This document shows, piece after piece, positions 1-9,240 of a stretch of DNA of 64,000 nucleotides; position 1 is the stretch's first letter; each line of letters starts with the position of its first letter. The position numbers and the translations under genes were made by a program. The stretch spans positions 62,001-126,000 of the forward strand of contig CAKRHP010000010.1 in assembly GCA_934339135.1 (NCBI GenBank), read 5' to 3'. The notes below the pieces were generated by a model. That model was not told where the DNA came from. It was given only the letters and a program-made list of their open reading frames with translations, and did not search any database. Source of the DNA: an uncultured Lachnospiraceae bacterium. GTDB taxonomy: Bacteria > Bacillota > Clostridia > Lachnospirales > Lachnospiraceae.

Positions 1-752
1 GGCTTCTCAGGATAATAGGTATGTTCCATATCCATTTCGACTTCCTTCATGACCGTCCGTGGTGCTTCCGGCACAATCGGCTCAAAGGACGCCAGTGTTC
101 CGTCCTCATGGTAAGATGCCTCATAAAACATCGGCACATAAATGCCCGGAATCTGCGCTGCTCTTTTCAAAAAAGCGATACGGTTTTCTCCGGACTCTTT
201 CCATTCCTTGTACTCATCCATCATCCGTCGGTACTGTGTCTCTCCCTCTCCAATATAAAACATATCAAAAAAGTCTGCGATAGGCTCCGGATTGTAGCTG
301 CAGGGACCGCCTCCGATCACAAAGGGATCCTCCATGGTACGCTCGGACGCTTTCAGAGGGATCCCCGACAGGTCGAGGATCTGCAGAATATTTGTATAGC
401 ACATCTCATACTGAAGCGTGATCCCAAGAAAATCAAAATTTTTGATGGGATCCTGTGTTTCCAGTGCAAAAAGCGGGATATGTTTTTCTCTCATAATACG
501 ATCCAGATCCACCCATGGGGAATAAACTCTCTCACAATACACATCATCCCACTGATTAAACATATCATACAGGATCTGAATCCCCAGATGAGACATTCCA
601 ATCTCATACACATCGGGGAAGCACATACAAAACCGCACATCCACCTCTGCCGGATCCTTTTTGACCATATTGATCTCATTTCCAATATATCTCGCCGGTT
701 TTTCCACCGATAAAAGTATCTCATCCGACAATGCTAATTTTCTCTTACTCAT
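1..752 (-). CDS. B12-binding/radical SAM protein, TIGR03960-like (3' part outside window)
   Basis: Reading left from the ATG at 752 there is an open frame to the window edge, about 250 codons. It begins MSKRKLALSDEILLSVEKPA and contains the stretches DVYEIGMSHLG and FVIGGGPCSYNPEPIADFFD, which I recognise as the N-terminal cobalamin-binding-like part of the TIGR03960 family. The radical SAM cysteine motif would lie beyond the edge, so the catalytic part is not seen. In many Firmicutes this gene stands close to rplU-prp-rpmA-obg; here that block is about 55 kb away. The start overlaps the stop of the preceding gene by 8 bases, so the two are probably translated together. The biochemical role of the family is not established. 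Confidence 0.75.
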   Translation of the reverse strand, partial: MSKRKLALSDEILLSVEKPARYIGNEINMVKKDPAEVDVRFCMCFPDVYEIGMSHLGIQILYDMFNQWDDVYCERVYSPWVDLDRIMREKHIPLFALETQDPIKNFDFLGITLQYEMCYTNILQILDLSGIPLKASERTMEDPFVIGGGPCSYNPEPIADFFDMFYIGEGETQYRRMMDEYKEWKESGENRIAFLKRAAQIPGIYVPMFYEASYHEDGTLASFEPIVPEAPRTVMKEVEMDMEHTYYPEK

Positions 753-1167
753 GTATTTTTGAAGTCCTTTCTGTTCCAATTGCTTCCCCCGGAAGCTGCT
801 TTTGTCTGACATCCTGATAAATCTTCTGCACCCTGCTCTCGAGACGATTCCATGCCGACTCATCGGCCATACATTTCTGAACATATTCCTGTCCAAAGCC
901 CCGATAAGAATAATCCCCGGAAAATGCTGCCAGCAGAAGTAACAGCAGCATCAGGGATGCCATAAAACGCACTAAACCAAAATGAAATACCGTTGTCTGT
1001 GGATTATCCTCTCCTATCGCTCCGGCCTCCTCAAAGGAATTTCCCTTAAAGTTTCTTTGGAAATCCCCTTTATAGAAAAAGCCGGCATTGTCACCTGTCT
1101 GTTGGAAAGATGCCTTTGCCGCCATTATTTTCTGCTGACGAGTCATTTGTTGATCCATCTGCTGCAT
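745..1167 (-). CDS. Small single-span membrane protein of unknown function
   Basis: 140 residues, ATG preceded by GGAGGAG at good spacing. The N-terminal half is polar and glutamine-rich; a hydrophobic run rich in leucine (residues about 67-86) looks like one membrane span; the C-terminal part is charged and probably helical. I recognise no family. Its end overlaps the start of the radical SAM gene by 8 bases and it follows gpsA by about 116 bases, so it may belong to the same transcript. No function can be assigned. Confidence 0.6.
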   Translation of the reverse strand: MQQMDQQMTRQQKIMAAKASFQQTGDNAGFFYKGDFQRNFKGNSFEEAGAIGEDNPQTTVFHFGLVRFMASLMLLLLLLAAFSGDYSYRGFGQEYVQKCMADESAWNRLESRVQKIYQDVRQKQLPGEAIGTERTSKIHE

Positions 1168-1283
1168 ATAATCTCCTCCATTCCCATGATACAGAGGTCG
1201 GTAAACAGCAATTTATATGAAAACATACACTGCTGTCTGTCTGCCTGCCTCCTTGTATCATATTATATGAATGGAAAAGCTGT

Positions 1284-2297
1284 TTATTCGTTCCAGTCCA
1301 GTCCCGGATATTCGTTACACTTGTCCCTTACCAGCAAACCATGTACCGCATCCAGAATTGGCAGATTCTCAAATAAAACTTTATTGATCTGCTCCACGAT
1401 CGGCATACTGACCTGATACTTCTGTGCCAGTGCCATTGCTGCCCTTGCCGAATGAACGCCCTCAACTACCTGATTGACCTCCTTCATGGCTGCCTCAGTG
1501 GTATATCCCTTGCCAATGAGGTAACCGGCCGTATGATTCCGGCTGTGCTCACTGGTACAAGTCACGATCAGATCTCCGATTCCGGAAAGTCCCATAAAGG
1601 TCTCCATCCGTCCCCCCATCTTCACACCAAGACGGCTGATCTCTGTGATTCCTCTGGTAATCAGTGCCGCACGGGTATTATCTCCAAATCCCATCCCATC
1701 AATGACACCTGCCGCCAGAGCAATGACATTTTTAATAGATCCTCCTAGCTCAATCCCAATAATATCGGAACTGGTATATACACGAAATCTGTCATTCATA
1801 AAAATTTCCTGCACAAGCTCCGCAGATTCTCTCTTCACCGAACCAACTACAACGGTCGTTGGAACACCTACTGCGACCTCCTCTGCGTGGCTTGGTCCGG
1901 ATAAAACGGAAACATCTGCCTGCGGTATCTCAGCAAGGATCACATCTCTCAACGTGCAGAGGGTATCATTCTCAATGCCCTTTGCCACATTTACAATGCG
2001 TTGTCCCTCCCCAATATACGGACTGGCATTTTTCGCCGTTTGGCGTACAAAAGGAGATGCCACCGCAAAGACGATCAGATCATATCCGGTACACGCTGCC
2101 TTTAAATCCTTTGTCAGCCGGATAGAATCTGGCAGCTTTGCTCCCGGCAGTCTGTTTTTGTGCTCCCGGTACTCCGCCAGCATATCAATCTCTGACTCGA
2201 TGGCAGACCAAAGAGTCACATCATGTCCATTTTTTGCTAACATAATTGCCAGTGCTGTCCCCCAGCTTCCGGCCCCCAGAAAACTCACCTTACTCAT
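1284..2297 (-). CDS. gpsA: Glycerol-3-phosphate dehydrogenase [NAD(P)+]
   Basis: Reduces dihydroxyacetone phosphate to sn-glycerol 3-phosphate, the backbone for phospholipids, in the cytosol. The N-terminal Rossmann motif GAGSWGTALA is at residues 8-17, and the conserved C-terminal stretch GLSGIGDLIVTC marks the substrate domain. The ATG at 2297 is chosen over an upstream one at 2327 because GGAGA lies 7 bases before it and the protein then begins MSKVSFLGAG like its relatives; this gives 337 residues, the usual length. It follows plsY directly, so the enzyme making glycerol 3-phosphate and the enzyme that acylates it are co-transcribed. Confidence 0.95.
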   Translation of the reverse strand: MSKVSFLGAGSWGTALAIMLAKNGHDVTLWSAIESEIDMLAEYREHKNRLPGAKLPDSIRLTKDLKAACTGYDLIVFAVASPFVRQTAKNASPYIGEGQRIVNVAKGIENDTLCTLRDVILAEIPQADVSVLSGPSHAEEVAVGVPTTVVVGSVKRESAELVQEIFMNDRFRVYTSSDIIGIELGGSIKNVIALAAGVIDGMGFGDNTRAALITRGITEISRLGVKMGGRMETFMGLSGIGDLIVTCTSEHSRNHTAGYLIGKGYTTEAAMKEVNQVVEGVHSARAAMALAQKYQVSMPIVEQINKVLFENLPILDAVHGLLVRDKCNEYPGLDWNE

Positions 2298-2327
2298 AAG
2301 CCATTCTCCAATCTTGTATAAATACAC

Positions 2328-2954
2328 CTATTGTTCGTTCTTTTTCTTGCCCCAAAGCGGATTTTCATTTCCATGGATCAGCCGGACGATATTGTTGCGG
2401 TGCTGGAAATATGCCAGTGCCGTAAAGATCAGGCTGAGTACCATCATATGTACAAAATAGGGATTGTCCCTGTACAGTACAAGTGTATTGGCAGGAATAT
2501 ACCATGCTACAAAAAGAGATCCTACCGATACATAACGGGTCAGTGCCACCATAATGATAAAGATGGCAAGTCCGATCGGGATCATCAATGGATGACACGC
2601 AGACATTACAACCGCTGCTGTCACAGCAATCCCCTTGCCTCCTTTAAATCCCAGATAAAACGGATAATTATGTCCCAAAACCACACCGAGACCGCAGTAC
2701 AGGCACCAGAGATACCACTGCTCCGGTGCAAACGCCAGACGGATCACAAGGATCGGTACGATCGCCTTTGCCAGATCTCCCACAAAGGTGATCAGTGCCG
2801 GAAGCTTGCCGAGATTACGCAGTACATTGGTTGTTCCCGCATTGCCACTCCCCTTGGTCCGGATATCCATATGATAAAATCTTCCCACAAAATATCCCGT
2901 CGAGATACATCCGCAGAAGTATCCCACGATCAGGCAGATAAGATAAGCAGCCAT
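2328..2954 (-). CDS. plsY: Glycerol-3-phosphate acyltransferase PlsY
   Basis: Membrane enzyme that transfers an acyl group from acyl-phosphate to sn-1 of glycerol 3-phosphate, the first step of phosphatidic acid synthesis in most Gram-positive bacteria. 208 residues with several membrane spans. The family's loop motifs are visible: GSGNAGTTNVLR at residues 35-46 and GHNYPFYLGFKGGKG at 94-108. It sits between der (gap of 2 bases) and gpsA (gap of 30 bases to the chosen gpsA start), a common Firmicutes order (der-plsY-gpsA). Confidence 0.95.
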   Translation of the reverse strand: MAAYLICLIVGYFCGCISTGYFVGRFYHMDIRTKGSGNAGTTNVLRNLGKLPALITFVGDLAKAIVPILVIRLAFAPEQWYLWCLYCGLGVVLGHNYPFYLGFKGGKGIAVTAAVVMSACHPLMIPIGLAIFIIMVALTRYVSVGSLFVAWYIPANTLVLYRDNPYFVHMMVLSLIFTALAYFQHRNNIVRLIHGNENPLWGKKKNEQ

Positions 2955-2956
2955 GA

Positions 2957-4276
2957 TTAATTTTCCTTCCTTTCCCTCACAAAGAATTTCAGAGGTGTTC
3001 CTGAAAATCCAAACGCCTCACGTATTTTATTTTCCAGATATCTGGTGTATGAAAAATGCATCAGCTTTTTACTGTTTACAAAGATAACAAATGTCGGCGG
3101 TTTGACGCTGACCTGTGTCATATAATAAATCTTAAGCCTGCGTCCCTTGTCTGACGGTGGCTGCTGCATTGCCACAGCCTCTGCGAGAATATCATTCAGC
3201 ACACCTGTCGCAATACGCAGGGAATGATTCTGAATAACTACCTCTAACGTATCAAACAGCTTTGGAAGTCTCTGTCCGGTCTTTGCCGATACAAATACGA
3301 TCTCTGCATAAGGAAGGAAAGAAAGCACCTTACGGATATCATTGGTATATTTCTTCACCGAATTATTGTCCTTCTCCACGGCATCCCATTTATTGACCAC
3401 AATGATCATACCACGGCCACGGTCATGGGCGATCCCGGCGATCTTGGCATCCTGCTCTGTAATGCCCTCGGTGGCATCGATCACCAGCATTACCACATCG
3501 GCACGCTCCACAGCAGACACCGTACGAAGAATGGAATAACGCTCAATTTCTTCTTTGATCTTATTTTTGCGCCGAAGTCCTGCCGTATCAATAAAGACAT
3601 ATTCCCTACCTTCCCATGTTACCGCTGTATCCACGGCATCTCTGGTGGTGCCTGCGATATCGGATACGATCACACGGTTCTCCCCCAGAAGCTTATTGAT
3701 AATAGAGGACTTGCCAACATTTGGCTTTCCGACGATGGCAACTCTCGGACGCTCATCATCCTCTTCCTCCAGATCCTCTGGAAACAGATGTACGATCTCA
3801 TCCAACATCTCTCCCACACCGATCTTACCAATGGAGGAAATTGGGAATGGTTCCCCGATCCCCAGATTATAAAACTCATAAACATCCATGCTCTGCTTTT
3901 CAAAGTTATCAATCTTATTGACCACAAGAACAACCTTTTTGTGAGATTTCCGAAGCATGTCCGCCACCTGGTAATCTGCATCCACCAGACCTGTCTTTCC
4001 ATCGGTCAGAAAAAGAACGACGTCTGCCATCTCAATGGCCATCTCCGCCTGCTCCCGCATATGCTTCAGCATCAGATCATTGGTCTCCGGCTCAATACCA
4101 CCGGTATCCATCAAGGTAAAGCTGTGATTCAGCCAGGTCACATCCGCATAGATCCGGTCTCTGGTGACACCCGGCGTATCCTTGACGATGGAGATACGTT
4201 CTCCCACCATCATATTAAACAATGTGGATTTGCCTACATTGGGACGTCCCACAATTGCTACAATCGGTTTTGCCAT
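2957..4276 (-). CDS. der: Ribosome-assembly GTPase Der (EngA)
   Basis: Tandem-GTPase protein needed for maturation of the 50S subunit. The first G domain shows GRPNVGKST at residues 10-18, DTPGVTRD, DTGG and NKID; the second starts near residue 180 with GKPNVGKSS, DIAGTTRDAVDT, DTAGLRRK and NKWD. A KH-like C-terminal domain follows and ends in the usual basic tail. 439 residues, normal for the family. The ATG is preceded by AAGGAGA. First of the der-plsY-gpsA group; the lipoprotein gene upstream ends only 24 bases before it. Confidence 0.96.
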   Translation of the reverse strand: MAKPIVAIVGRPNVGKSTLFNMMVGERISIVKDTPGVTRDRIYADVTWLNHSFTLMDTGGIEPETNDLMLKHMREQAEMAIEMADVVLFLTDGKTGLVDADYQVADMLRKSHKKVVLVVNKIDNFEKQSMDVYEFYNLGIGEPFPISSIGKIGVGEMLDEIVHLFPEDLEEEDDERPRVAIVGKPNVGKSSIINKLLGENRVIVSDIAGTTRDAVDTAVTWEGREYVFIDTAGLRRKNKIKEEIERYSILRTVSAVERADVVMLVIDATEGITEQDAKIAGIAHDRGRGMIIVVNKWDAVEKDNNSVKKYTNDIRKVLSFLPYAEIVFVSAKTGQRLPKLFDTLEVVIQNHSLRIATGVLNDILAEAVAMQQPPSDKGRRLKIYYMTQVSVKPPTFVIFVNSKKLMHFSYTRYLENKIREAFGFSGTPLKFFVRERKEN

Positions 4277-4300
4277 TTTAAGCAGTCTCCTTTCCGAAAC

Positions 4301-5359
4301 TTATTTCTCCACAACATGATCTGCCAGATAGGATTTTACTTTCTTGTACAACAGATCATCCATGATCAGGTCCTTTGCATCGGTTCCGTAAAAATTATGA
4401 AACTGCTTGTTTAATGCATCCTCATCTTTACAGTTATAAGTGGAAAGATAGCTCTTCAATTCTTTTTTATATTCCTTATCGGAAATTTTTATATTTTCTT
4501 TTTCTGCAATCGCTCCGTAAACAAGCTGCTTCCCCACATCCTCTTTGGCCGTCTTATTCAGGTCCTTCTTAAAATCTGCCGAAGTCGTCTTCTGTGCAGA
4601 AAGATAATCCGAAATTGTGTAATTATTCTGCTCCAGATAATAATTGATAGAGGTATATAACTGATCGTACATCTCTTTCGTTCTCTTTTTCGGATACTCC
4701 TTTACCTTGGATGCGTTGTATACATTATCCCATGCCAGATCCTCTGTGGATTTCTGACGCAGTGTTGACTCATAATCCTCCAGAGACTTATAAGAGGTTA
4801 GATTTTTTGTCACAAATTCATCTGTCAGTTCCGGCAGGATCTTTTTTCCCTGAATATAATTTACCGTTACATGAAATACCGCTTTCTTGCCTGCGAGATC
4901 CGGATTATTGGAATAACTGTCCGGAAATGTCACCTTGACATCCAGCTTTTCTCCAACTTTTGCCCCGATCAGACCATCTTCAAAACCGGGAATAAATGTG
5001 CCGGAACCAATGGTCAGATTATATCCATCCGGATTATCCTTCTTGGTGCAGGATCCACCATCAAACTTTTTGCCATTGACCTTACCCACATAATAAATAT
5101 TGACAGTATCCCCTTTTTTCACCTTGCCGGTCTTTTTCTTTTTATACTCCGCATAAGTGTCCAGGGTAGAATCAATCTGCTTCTGTATCTGTTCATCAAT
5201 CTCAGATTTTTTCACAGAAATCTTTTTGTATTCTCCCAATGTAACATACTCTGAATCTGCCTTTTCGACTGTTTTCTTCTTTCCTATGCTGCAGCCTGAA
5301 GTAAAGGCTACGGTTACACATAAAAGCACCGAAAGTGCGATCTGACTTGTTTTTCTCAA
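4301..5359 (-). CDS. FKBP-type peptidyl-prolyl isomerase lipoprotein with trigger-factor-like C-terminus
   Basis: 352 residues. The N-terminus is a lipoprotein signal: basic MRKTS, a hydrophobic stretch, then TSGC with the lipidated cysteine at residue 23. Residues about 80-165 form an FKBP domain (VKKGDTVNIYYVGKVNGKKF and the FIPGFEDGLIGAKVGEK segment), and the remaining 180 residues are helical and resemble the C-terminal chaperone domain of trigger factor. The ribosome-binding N-terminal domain of cytosolic trigger factor is absent, so I infer an extracytoplasmic folding helper anchored to the membrane. The start is TTG at 5359 with GGAGG 7 bases upstream. It lies upstream of der. Confidence 0.8.
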   Translation of the reverse strand: MRKTSQIALSVLLCVTVAFTSGCSIGKKKTVEKADSEYVTLGEYKKISVKKSEIDEQIQKQIDSTLDTYAEYKKKKTGKVKKGDTVNIYYVGKVNGKKFDGGSCTKKDNPDGYNLTIGSGTFIPGFEDGLIGAKVGEKLDVKVTFPDSYSNNPDLAGKKAVFHVTVNYIQGKKILPELTDEFVTKNLTSYKSLEDYESTLRQKSTEDLAWDNVYNASKVKEYPKKRTKEMYDQLYTSINYYLEQNNYTISDYLSAQKTTSADFKKDLNKTAKEDVGKQLVYGAIAEKENIKISDKEYKKELKSYLSTYNCKDEDALNKQFHNFYGTDAKDLIMDDLLYKKVKSYLADHVVEK

Positions 5360-5500
5360 AATAATACCTCCAATGATCTAATAAATTATTAACGAATACA
5401 ATAATCCGTAATCATACAACACCATACTAATTTATATCATAAACCACCAAAAATGAAAAGCCCTTTGAGAAAAATTCACCGAGAATTCAAAAAGCAACCA

Positions 5501-5529
5501 TTGACGGATACACCGAAAAGCGATATATT
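5501..5529 (+). promoter_or_regulatory. Predicted sigma-A promoter of prs
   Basis: TTGACG and TATATT are separated by exactly 17 bases; the -10 ends 39 bases before the prs ATG. A good match to the vegetative consensus and the only strong one in the divergent gap 5360-5568. Confidence 0.7.
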
Positions 5530-5568
5530 TTTGAATAGGATTGAAATTTTTCAGATTGGAGAAAAAAT

Positions 5569-6756
5569 ATGTCAAGCATAAATTATCATGATTCGTTATT
5601 AGTGGCACCTCTTCGTATTATTGCCTTAAATAATTGCAAGGAACTCGGAGAAAAGATCAACCAGCTGATCATTGAACGACGTCACAAAGCTCTTTCTGAG
5701 GCAGACTCCTGCAAGTCTTCTTTTAAAATGCAGGAATATGACAGAGACGATTATCTTGTCTCCTACGACTGTCCACGTTTTGGTACCGGCGAAGGACGTG
5801 CGGTGATCAACCAGTCCATCCGGGGAACCGATCTTTTTATCATTGCAGATACGGTCAACTACAGCGAGCTTTTCAAAATGCATGGTAGCATCTCCCAGAT
5901 GTCTCCTGACGATCATTTTATGGACTTGAAGCGTGTTATCATGGCCTGTGGCGGTGCTCCGCGGCGTATCACCGTGATCATGCCGTATCTGTATGAGGGA
6001 CGCCAGAATGTCCGTACCGCCAATGAATCTCTTGACTGTGCACAGGCACTGCAGGAGCTGACGGAAATGGGTGTTGAGACTATTATTACTTTTGATGCAC
6101 ACGATAGCCGTGTACAAAATGCGATCCCGATCCACGGCTTTGACAATTTCTATACCTCTTATCAATTTATCCGCGAAATTTTCGAGCGAAACCCAAAGAT
6201 GCCGGTGGATGCAGACCATCTGATGATCGTCAGCCCTGACGAAGGCGGTATGGGCCGCGCTGTTTATTATGCCAGCCTGTTAGGCGTGAACATGGGCACC
6301 TTTTACCGCAGAAGAGATTATTCTATTACTGTAAATGGAGAGCATCCGATCGTTTCGGTGGAATTTCTCGGAAATGATCTCTCCGGCAAAAATATTATCC
6401 TGTTAGATGATATGATCGCATCCGGCCAGACTATCATGGATGCTGCCGAAGAGCTGAAAAAACGCGGAGCTGCCAAGGTGATCATCTGTGCAACCTTCGG
6501 TTTATTCTCCAACGGACTGGAAAAGATTGACGAAGCCTACGAAAAGGGTATTTTCGATAATATCTACACCACAAACCTGGTACATTGTCCAAATGAACTG
6601 CTCCACAAGCAGTATTATGTCAATGTCGATATGAGTGCATATATTTCTCTGATCATTGACACCTTAAACCATGACACCTCGGTCAATAATATTCTGGACG
6701 CGACCAGCCGGATTCAGGAGCTTGTGCAAAAACGTCTGCAGGAACAGGGAAAGTAA
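5569..6756 (+). CDS. prs: Ribose-phosphate pyrophosphokinase, long form
   Basis: Makes PRPP from ribose 5-phosphate and ATP for purine, pyrimidine, histidine and tryptophan synthesis. 395 residues against about 315 for the classical enzyme. Recognisable parts are FDAHD (175-179), SPDEGGMGRA (222-231) and the PRPP-binding LDDMIASGQT (279-288). The usual catalytic loop Y-x-R-Q-D-R-K is replaced by YEGRQNVRT (142-150), and an extra segment of about 40 residues lies between the first strand and the first domain. I take it for the long clostridial Prs type. It has its own promoter, is on the plus strand, and ends one base from the stop of the convergent pgeF, leaving no room for a terminator. Confidence 0.88.
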   Translation: MSSINYHDSLLVAPLRIIALNNCKELGEKINQLIIERRHKALSEADSCKSSFKMQEYDRDDYLVSYDCPRFGTGEGRAVINQSIRGTDLFIIADTVNYSELFKMHGSISQMSPDDHFMDLKRVIMACGGAPRRITVIMPYLYEGRQNVRTANESLDCAQALQELTEMGVETIITFDAHDSRVQNAIPIHGFDNFYTSYQFIREIFERNPKMPVDADHLMIVSPDEGGMGRAVYYASLLGVNMGTFYRRRDYSITVNGEHPIVSVEFLGNDLSGKNIILLDDMIASGQTIMDAAEELKKRGAAKVIICATFGLFSNGLEKIDEAYEKGIFDNIYTTNLVHCPNELLHKQYYVNVDMSAYISLIIDTLNHDTSVNNILDATSRIQELVQKRLQEQGK

Positions 6757-6757
6757 G

Positions 6758-7660
6758 CTACTGTAAAATTCGCAGAAAACCATTCAGGTTTCCCCGTTTG
6801 CCGTGGCTTGCCCGGTGGGAAAACAACAGTTCATGATTGCAGCAGGTACATACACCAGCCAGATGAATATGCTCTGGCTGTACCCCTGCTCTTTTTAACT
6901 GGAACCAGTTTGCCGCCCAGAGATCCAGCTGGTATTTCTGCTCTCCCTCTTCGGTCACTCTGCCCTTCTGCAGGATCTGTTCCATTTCATCTGCTTCATA
7001 TGCTGTTGCAAACTGTTTTGCCACATCCTCACTGATCTCATAGCATTTCTGACAGATGGAGGGTCCGATCAGAACCTCAATATCCTCGGACTGACATCCC
7101 ATCTTCTGCAGCTTTCGGATCGTCTCTGTTCCAATCCCTGCCACGGTTCCTTTCCAGCCGGAGTGAGACGATGCAATGATCCTTTTTACCGGATCACAAA
7201 AAAACAGAGGTACACAGTCTGCATAAGAAGTGGCTAACAGAAGCTTCGGAATATCTGTGATCATTCCATCCACACCCTTTAGTTTCTTTACAATCTCTGT
7301 TCCGGCACAATCCCTTTCATCCACATACCGGACTGTTGTTTCATGAACCTGATCGGATAACACCAGTTTTTCTGCTTTGCTTCCAACAGATGCACAGTAT
7401 CTACGATAATTCTCACAGACATTTTTCCGTGGCTCTCCCCTGTCCCAGCCCAGATTCAGAGTGGATAAATAACCTTTGCTGACACCCCCCAGTCTGGTAG
7501 AAAAAGTCAGCTGCAGCCACTCCTGCCGGTCGAAGGAACGAAAGTGAAGATATGGCACTTTCGCTTCCTTCTCCAGAACAGTTTCTTTATCGTCATAACC
7601 AACAGCATATGGCTTTCCTTCTGCCACAAATTCTTCCCTGCTTTTTCGTATCAGATCCAT
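6758..7660 (-). CDS. pgeF: Multicopper-oxidase-like laccase domain protein (PgeF/YlmD/YfiH family)
   Basis: 300 residues. The family (DUF152, LACC1-related) has purine nucleoside phosphorylase and adenosine deaminase activity and helps keep peptidoglycan precursors correct in some bacteria. The presumed zinc ligands are visible: His106 in QVHE, Cys149 in SYADCVPLFF and His166 in SSHSGWKG. The C-terminal AGVCTCCNHELLFSHRA is also typical. It is the last gene of the run that begins with mecA; the gap from yraN is 12 bases. The ATG has an acceptable upstream purine stretch. Older annotation as a polyphenol oxidase is less likely. Confidence 0.88.
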   Translation of the reverse strand: MDLIRKSREEFVAEGKPYAVGYDDKETVLEKEAKVPYLHFRSFDRQEWLQLTFSTRLGGVSKGYLSTLNLGWDRGEPRKNVCENYRRYCASVGSKAEKLVLSDQVHETTVRYVDERDCAGTEIVKKLKGVDGMITDIPKLLLATSYADCVPLFFCDPVKRIIASSHSGWKGTVAGIGTETIRKLQKMGCQSEDIEVLIGPSICQKCYEISEDVAKQFATAYEADEMEQILQKGRVTEEGEQKYQLDLWAANWFQLKRAGVQPEHIHLAGVCTCCNHELLFSHRASHGKRGNLNGFLRILQ

Positions 7661-7672
7661 AGTCTAAATCTC

Positions 7673-8035
7673 CTATATAAACTCAAATGCATTTTTCACA
7701 TGCTGTAGTGTACCATCCCCGGATACAGCGATCACATCAAAACGGCAGGCATGGTCCATGCCAAAACCACGCTTCTTGTAATAATACAACGTCGTTCGGC
7801 ATATTTGTCTCTGCTTGGCAGCATTCACCGATTCCAGAGCATTTCCAAATCCGCCCTTTCCACGGTATCTGCACTCACAGATCACCAGCATGCCTGCCGC
7901 ATCCTCCGCAATAATATCGATCTCCCCATGACGTCCGGCATGGTAGTTTCTTTCCAGAATGATATATCCCTGTTTTTCCAGATATTCTGCGGCTATTTTT
8001 TCATAATAGTTTCCAATCTCCCGTCGATTATGCAT
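7673..8035 (-). CDS. YraN/UPF0102 family endonuclease-like protein
   Basis: 120 residues from the ATG at 8035, chosen over 8116 because it follows a GGGGAAGGA stretch and begins like relatives (MHNRREIGNYYEKIAAEYL). The family has a Holliday-junction-resolvase-like PD-(D/E)xK fold. GRHGEIDII and VICECRYRG are visible at residues 35-59; the usual E-x-K reads ECR here, so the catalytic lysine is replaced by arginine, a change I believe occurs in other members too. It overlaps the end of the preceding gene by 8 bases. Exact function of the family is unknown. Confidence 0.85.
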   Translation of the reverse strand: MHNRREIGNYYEKIAAEYLEKQGYIILERNYHAGRHGEIDIIAEDAAGMLVICECRYRGKGGFGNALESVNAAKQRQICRTTLYYYKKRGFGMDHACRFDVIAVSGDGTLQHVKNAFEFI

Positions 8036-8387
8036 TCCTTCCCCTTTTATCCAAACGATCATGGACTCTTTTATCCTGATGATCCATGACCTTAGCTTTA
8101 ATATTATCCATGGCATCTACAAATACAAGTACATCTGCTACCACCTGATAAAGCTCCGGCGGAATGTATTCTCCGATCTCAATCTCCCGAAGGCTTCCCG
8201 CCAGCTTTTCATCTCTATGTACCGGGATATCCTCCTCTTTGGCCGTCTGTATGATCTTTTCCGCTACATACCCCTGCCCTGAGGCAATGACCTTTGGTGC
8301 CTGATCTGTCGGCTCATATTCCAGCGCAACCGCCGTTTTCTTTTCTTTCTCCGGTCGATGAAAATACTGAAATCCATCTTCTGCCAC
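8028..8387 (-). CDS. FlhB C-terminal domain homologue (YlqH-like)
   Basis: A stand-alone version of the cytoplasmic C-terminal domain of the flagellar/type III export switch protein FlhB. The core KTAVALEYEPTDQAPKVIA is followed by a helix-rich segment and IGEYIPPELYQVVADVLVFV. The NPTH autocleavage motif of true FlhB is not present. The start is uncertain: an ATG at 8417 has no ribosome binding site, whereas a GTG at 8387 follows AGGTGA by 5 bases, so I prefer the GTG. In Bacillus subtilis ylqH lies near ylqF (rbgA) and rnhB, as here. No flagellar genes are seen in the window. Confidence 0.8.
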   Translation of the reverse strand: MAEDGFQYFHRPEKEKKTAVALEYEPTDQAPKVIASGQGYVAEKIIQTAKEEDIPVHRDEKLAGSLREIEIGEYIPPELYQVVADVLVFVDAMDNIKAKVMDHQDKRVHDRLDKRGRNA

Positions 8388-8471
8388 GAAAATCACCTGC
8401 TTTCGTTCATAAATCAAATAAACAGAATTTATATTTGATCATTTGTATCCTTATATATTCTCCCGGACATT

Positions 8472-9230
8472 CTAGTAAAAGTTCTTAATAAATGTCCGCC
8501 GATGGATCGGACATGGTCCGTATTCCTGAATCGCCTCAATATGCACTTTGGAGCCATATCCTTTGTGCTTTGCAAAGCCATATTCCGGATAAAGCGCATC
8601 ATATTCCACCATCATCCGATCCCTGGTCACCTTTGCCAAAATACTGGCAGCCGCAATAGACACACTTTTGGCATCACCCTTGATGATCCCCACCTGTTTC
8701 ATAGGCATTGTCGGGATTGTCACGGCATCCACCAGAAGCAGATCCGGTATTACTTTTAACCCTTCTACCGCCTGATGCATCGCTTCATAGGTTGCCTGAA
8801 GAATATTGATCTCATCAATCCTTTGTGGCGATACGATCCCTACAGCGCATGCGACAGCTTTCTCCTGTATCTCGTCAAATAACTCCTCTCTTCTGGAAGT
8901 GCTGACCTGCTTGGAATCATTGAGGTATAAGATCGAGCAGTCCTTCGGAAGGATTACGGCTCCGGCTACTACCGGACCGGCCAATGGTCCCCTTCCGGCC
9001 TCATCTATTCCACAGATTGCGGTATAATCTGCATATTTCTTTTCAAACTGTTGCATGCCTTCCAGACGCTCCAGCTCAATTTGCAGCTTTTCTCTTTCTT
9101 TGACTGTTTTGGCGATCAGATCCTGAACACCCTTCCTGCTGTCCGAACGATAATATTCCGCCAGCTTTTCCCTTGCATCAATATCTGCCGCTGTCTGAAA
9201 TTCTTCCTTAATATCCCGGATTGATTTCAT
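8472..9230 (-). CDS. rnhB: Ribonuclease HII
   Basis: Removes ribonucleotides and RNA primers from DNA-RNA hybrids. The catalytic block [19 protein letters not shown] begins at residue 74, with the acidic pair at 76-77; DSKQ and the later VDAVTIP and SILAKVTRD motifs follow. 252 residues, with an N-terminal helical extension of about 70 residues that is common in Firmicutes RnhB. It lies 10 bases downstream of the signal peptidase gene, in the conserved rbgA/rnhB neighbourhood. Confidence 0.95.
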   Translation of the reverse strand: MKSIRDIKEEFQTAADIDAREKLAEYYRSDSRKGVQDLIAKTVKEREKLQIELERLEGMQQFEKKYADYTAICGIDEAGRGPLAGPVVAGAVILPKDCSILYLNDSKQVSTSRREELFDEIQEKAVACAVGIVSPQRIDEINILQATYEAMHQAVEGLKVIPDLLLVDAVTIPTMPMKQVGIIKGDAKSVSIAAASILAKVTRDRMMVEYDALYPEYGFAKHKGYGSKVHIEAIQEYGPCPIHRRTFIKNFY

Positions 9231-9240
9231 ATTTTTCTCC

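Noticed and set aside
8028-8387. Flagellar or type III secretion gene
   Set aside because: Only the stand-alone C-terminal FlhB-like domain is present, without the cleavage motif or membrane part, and no flagellar genes are near.
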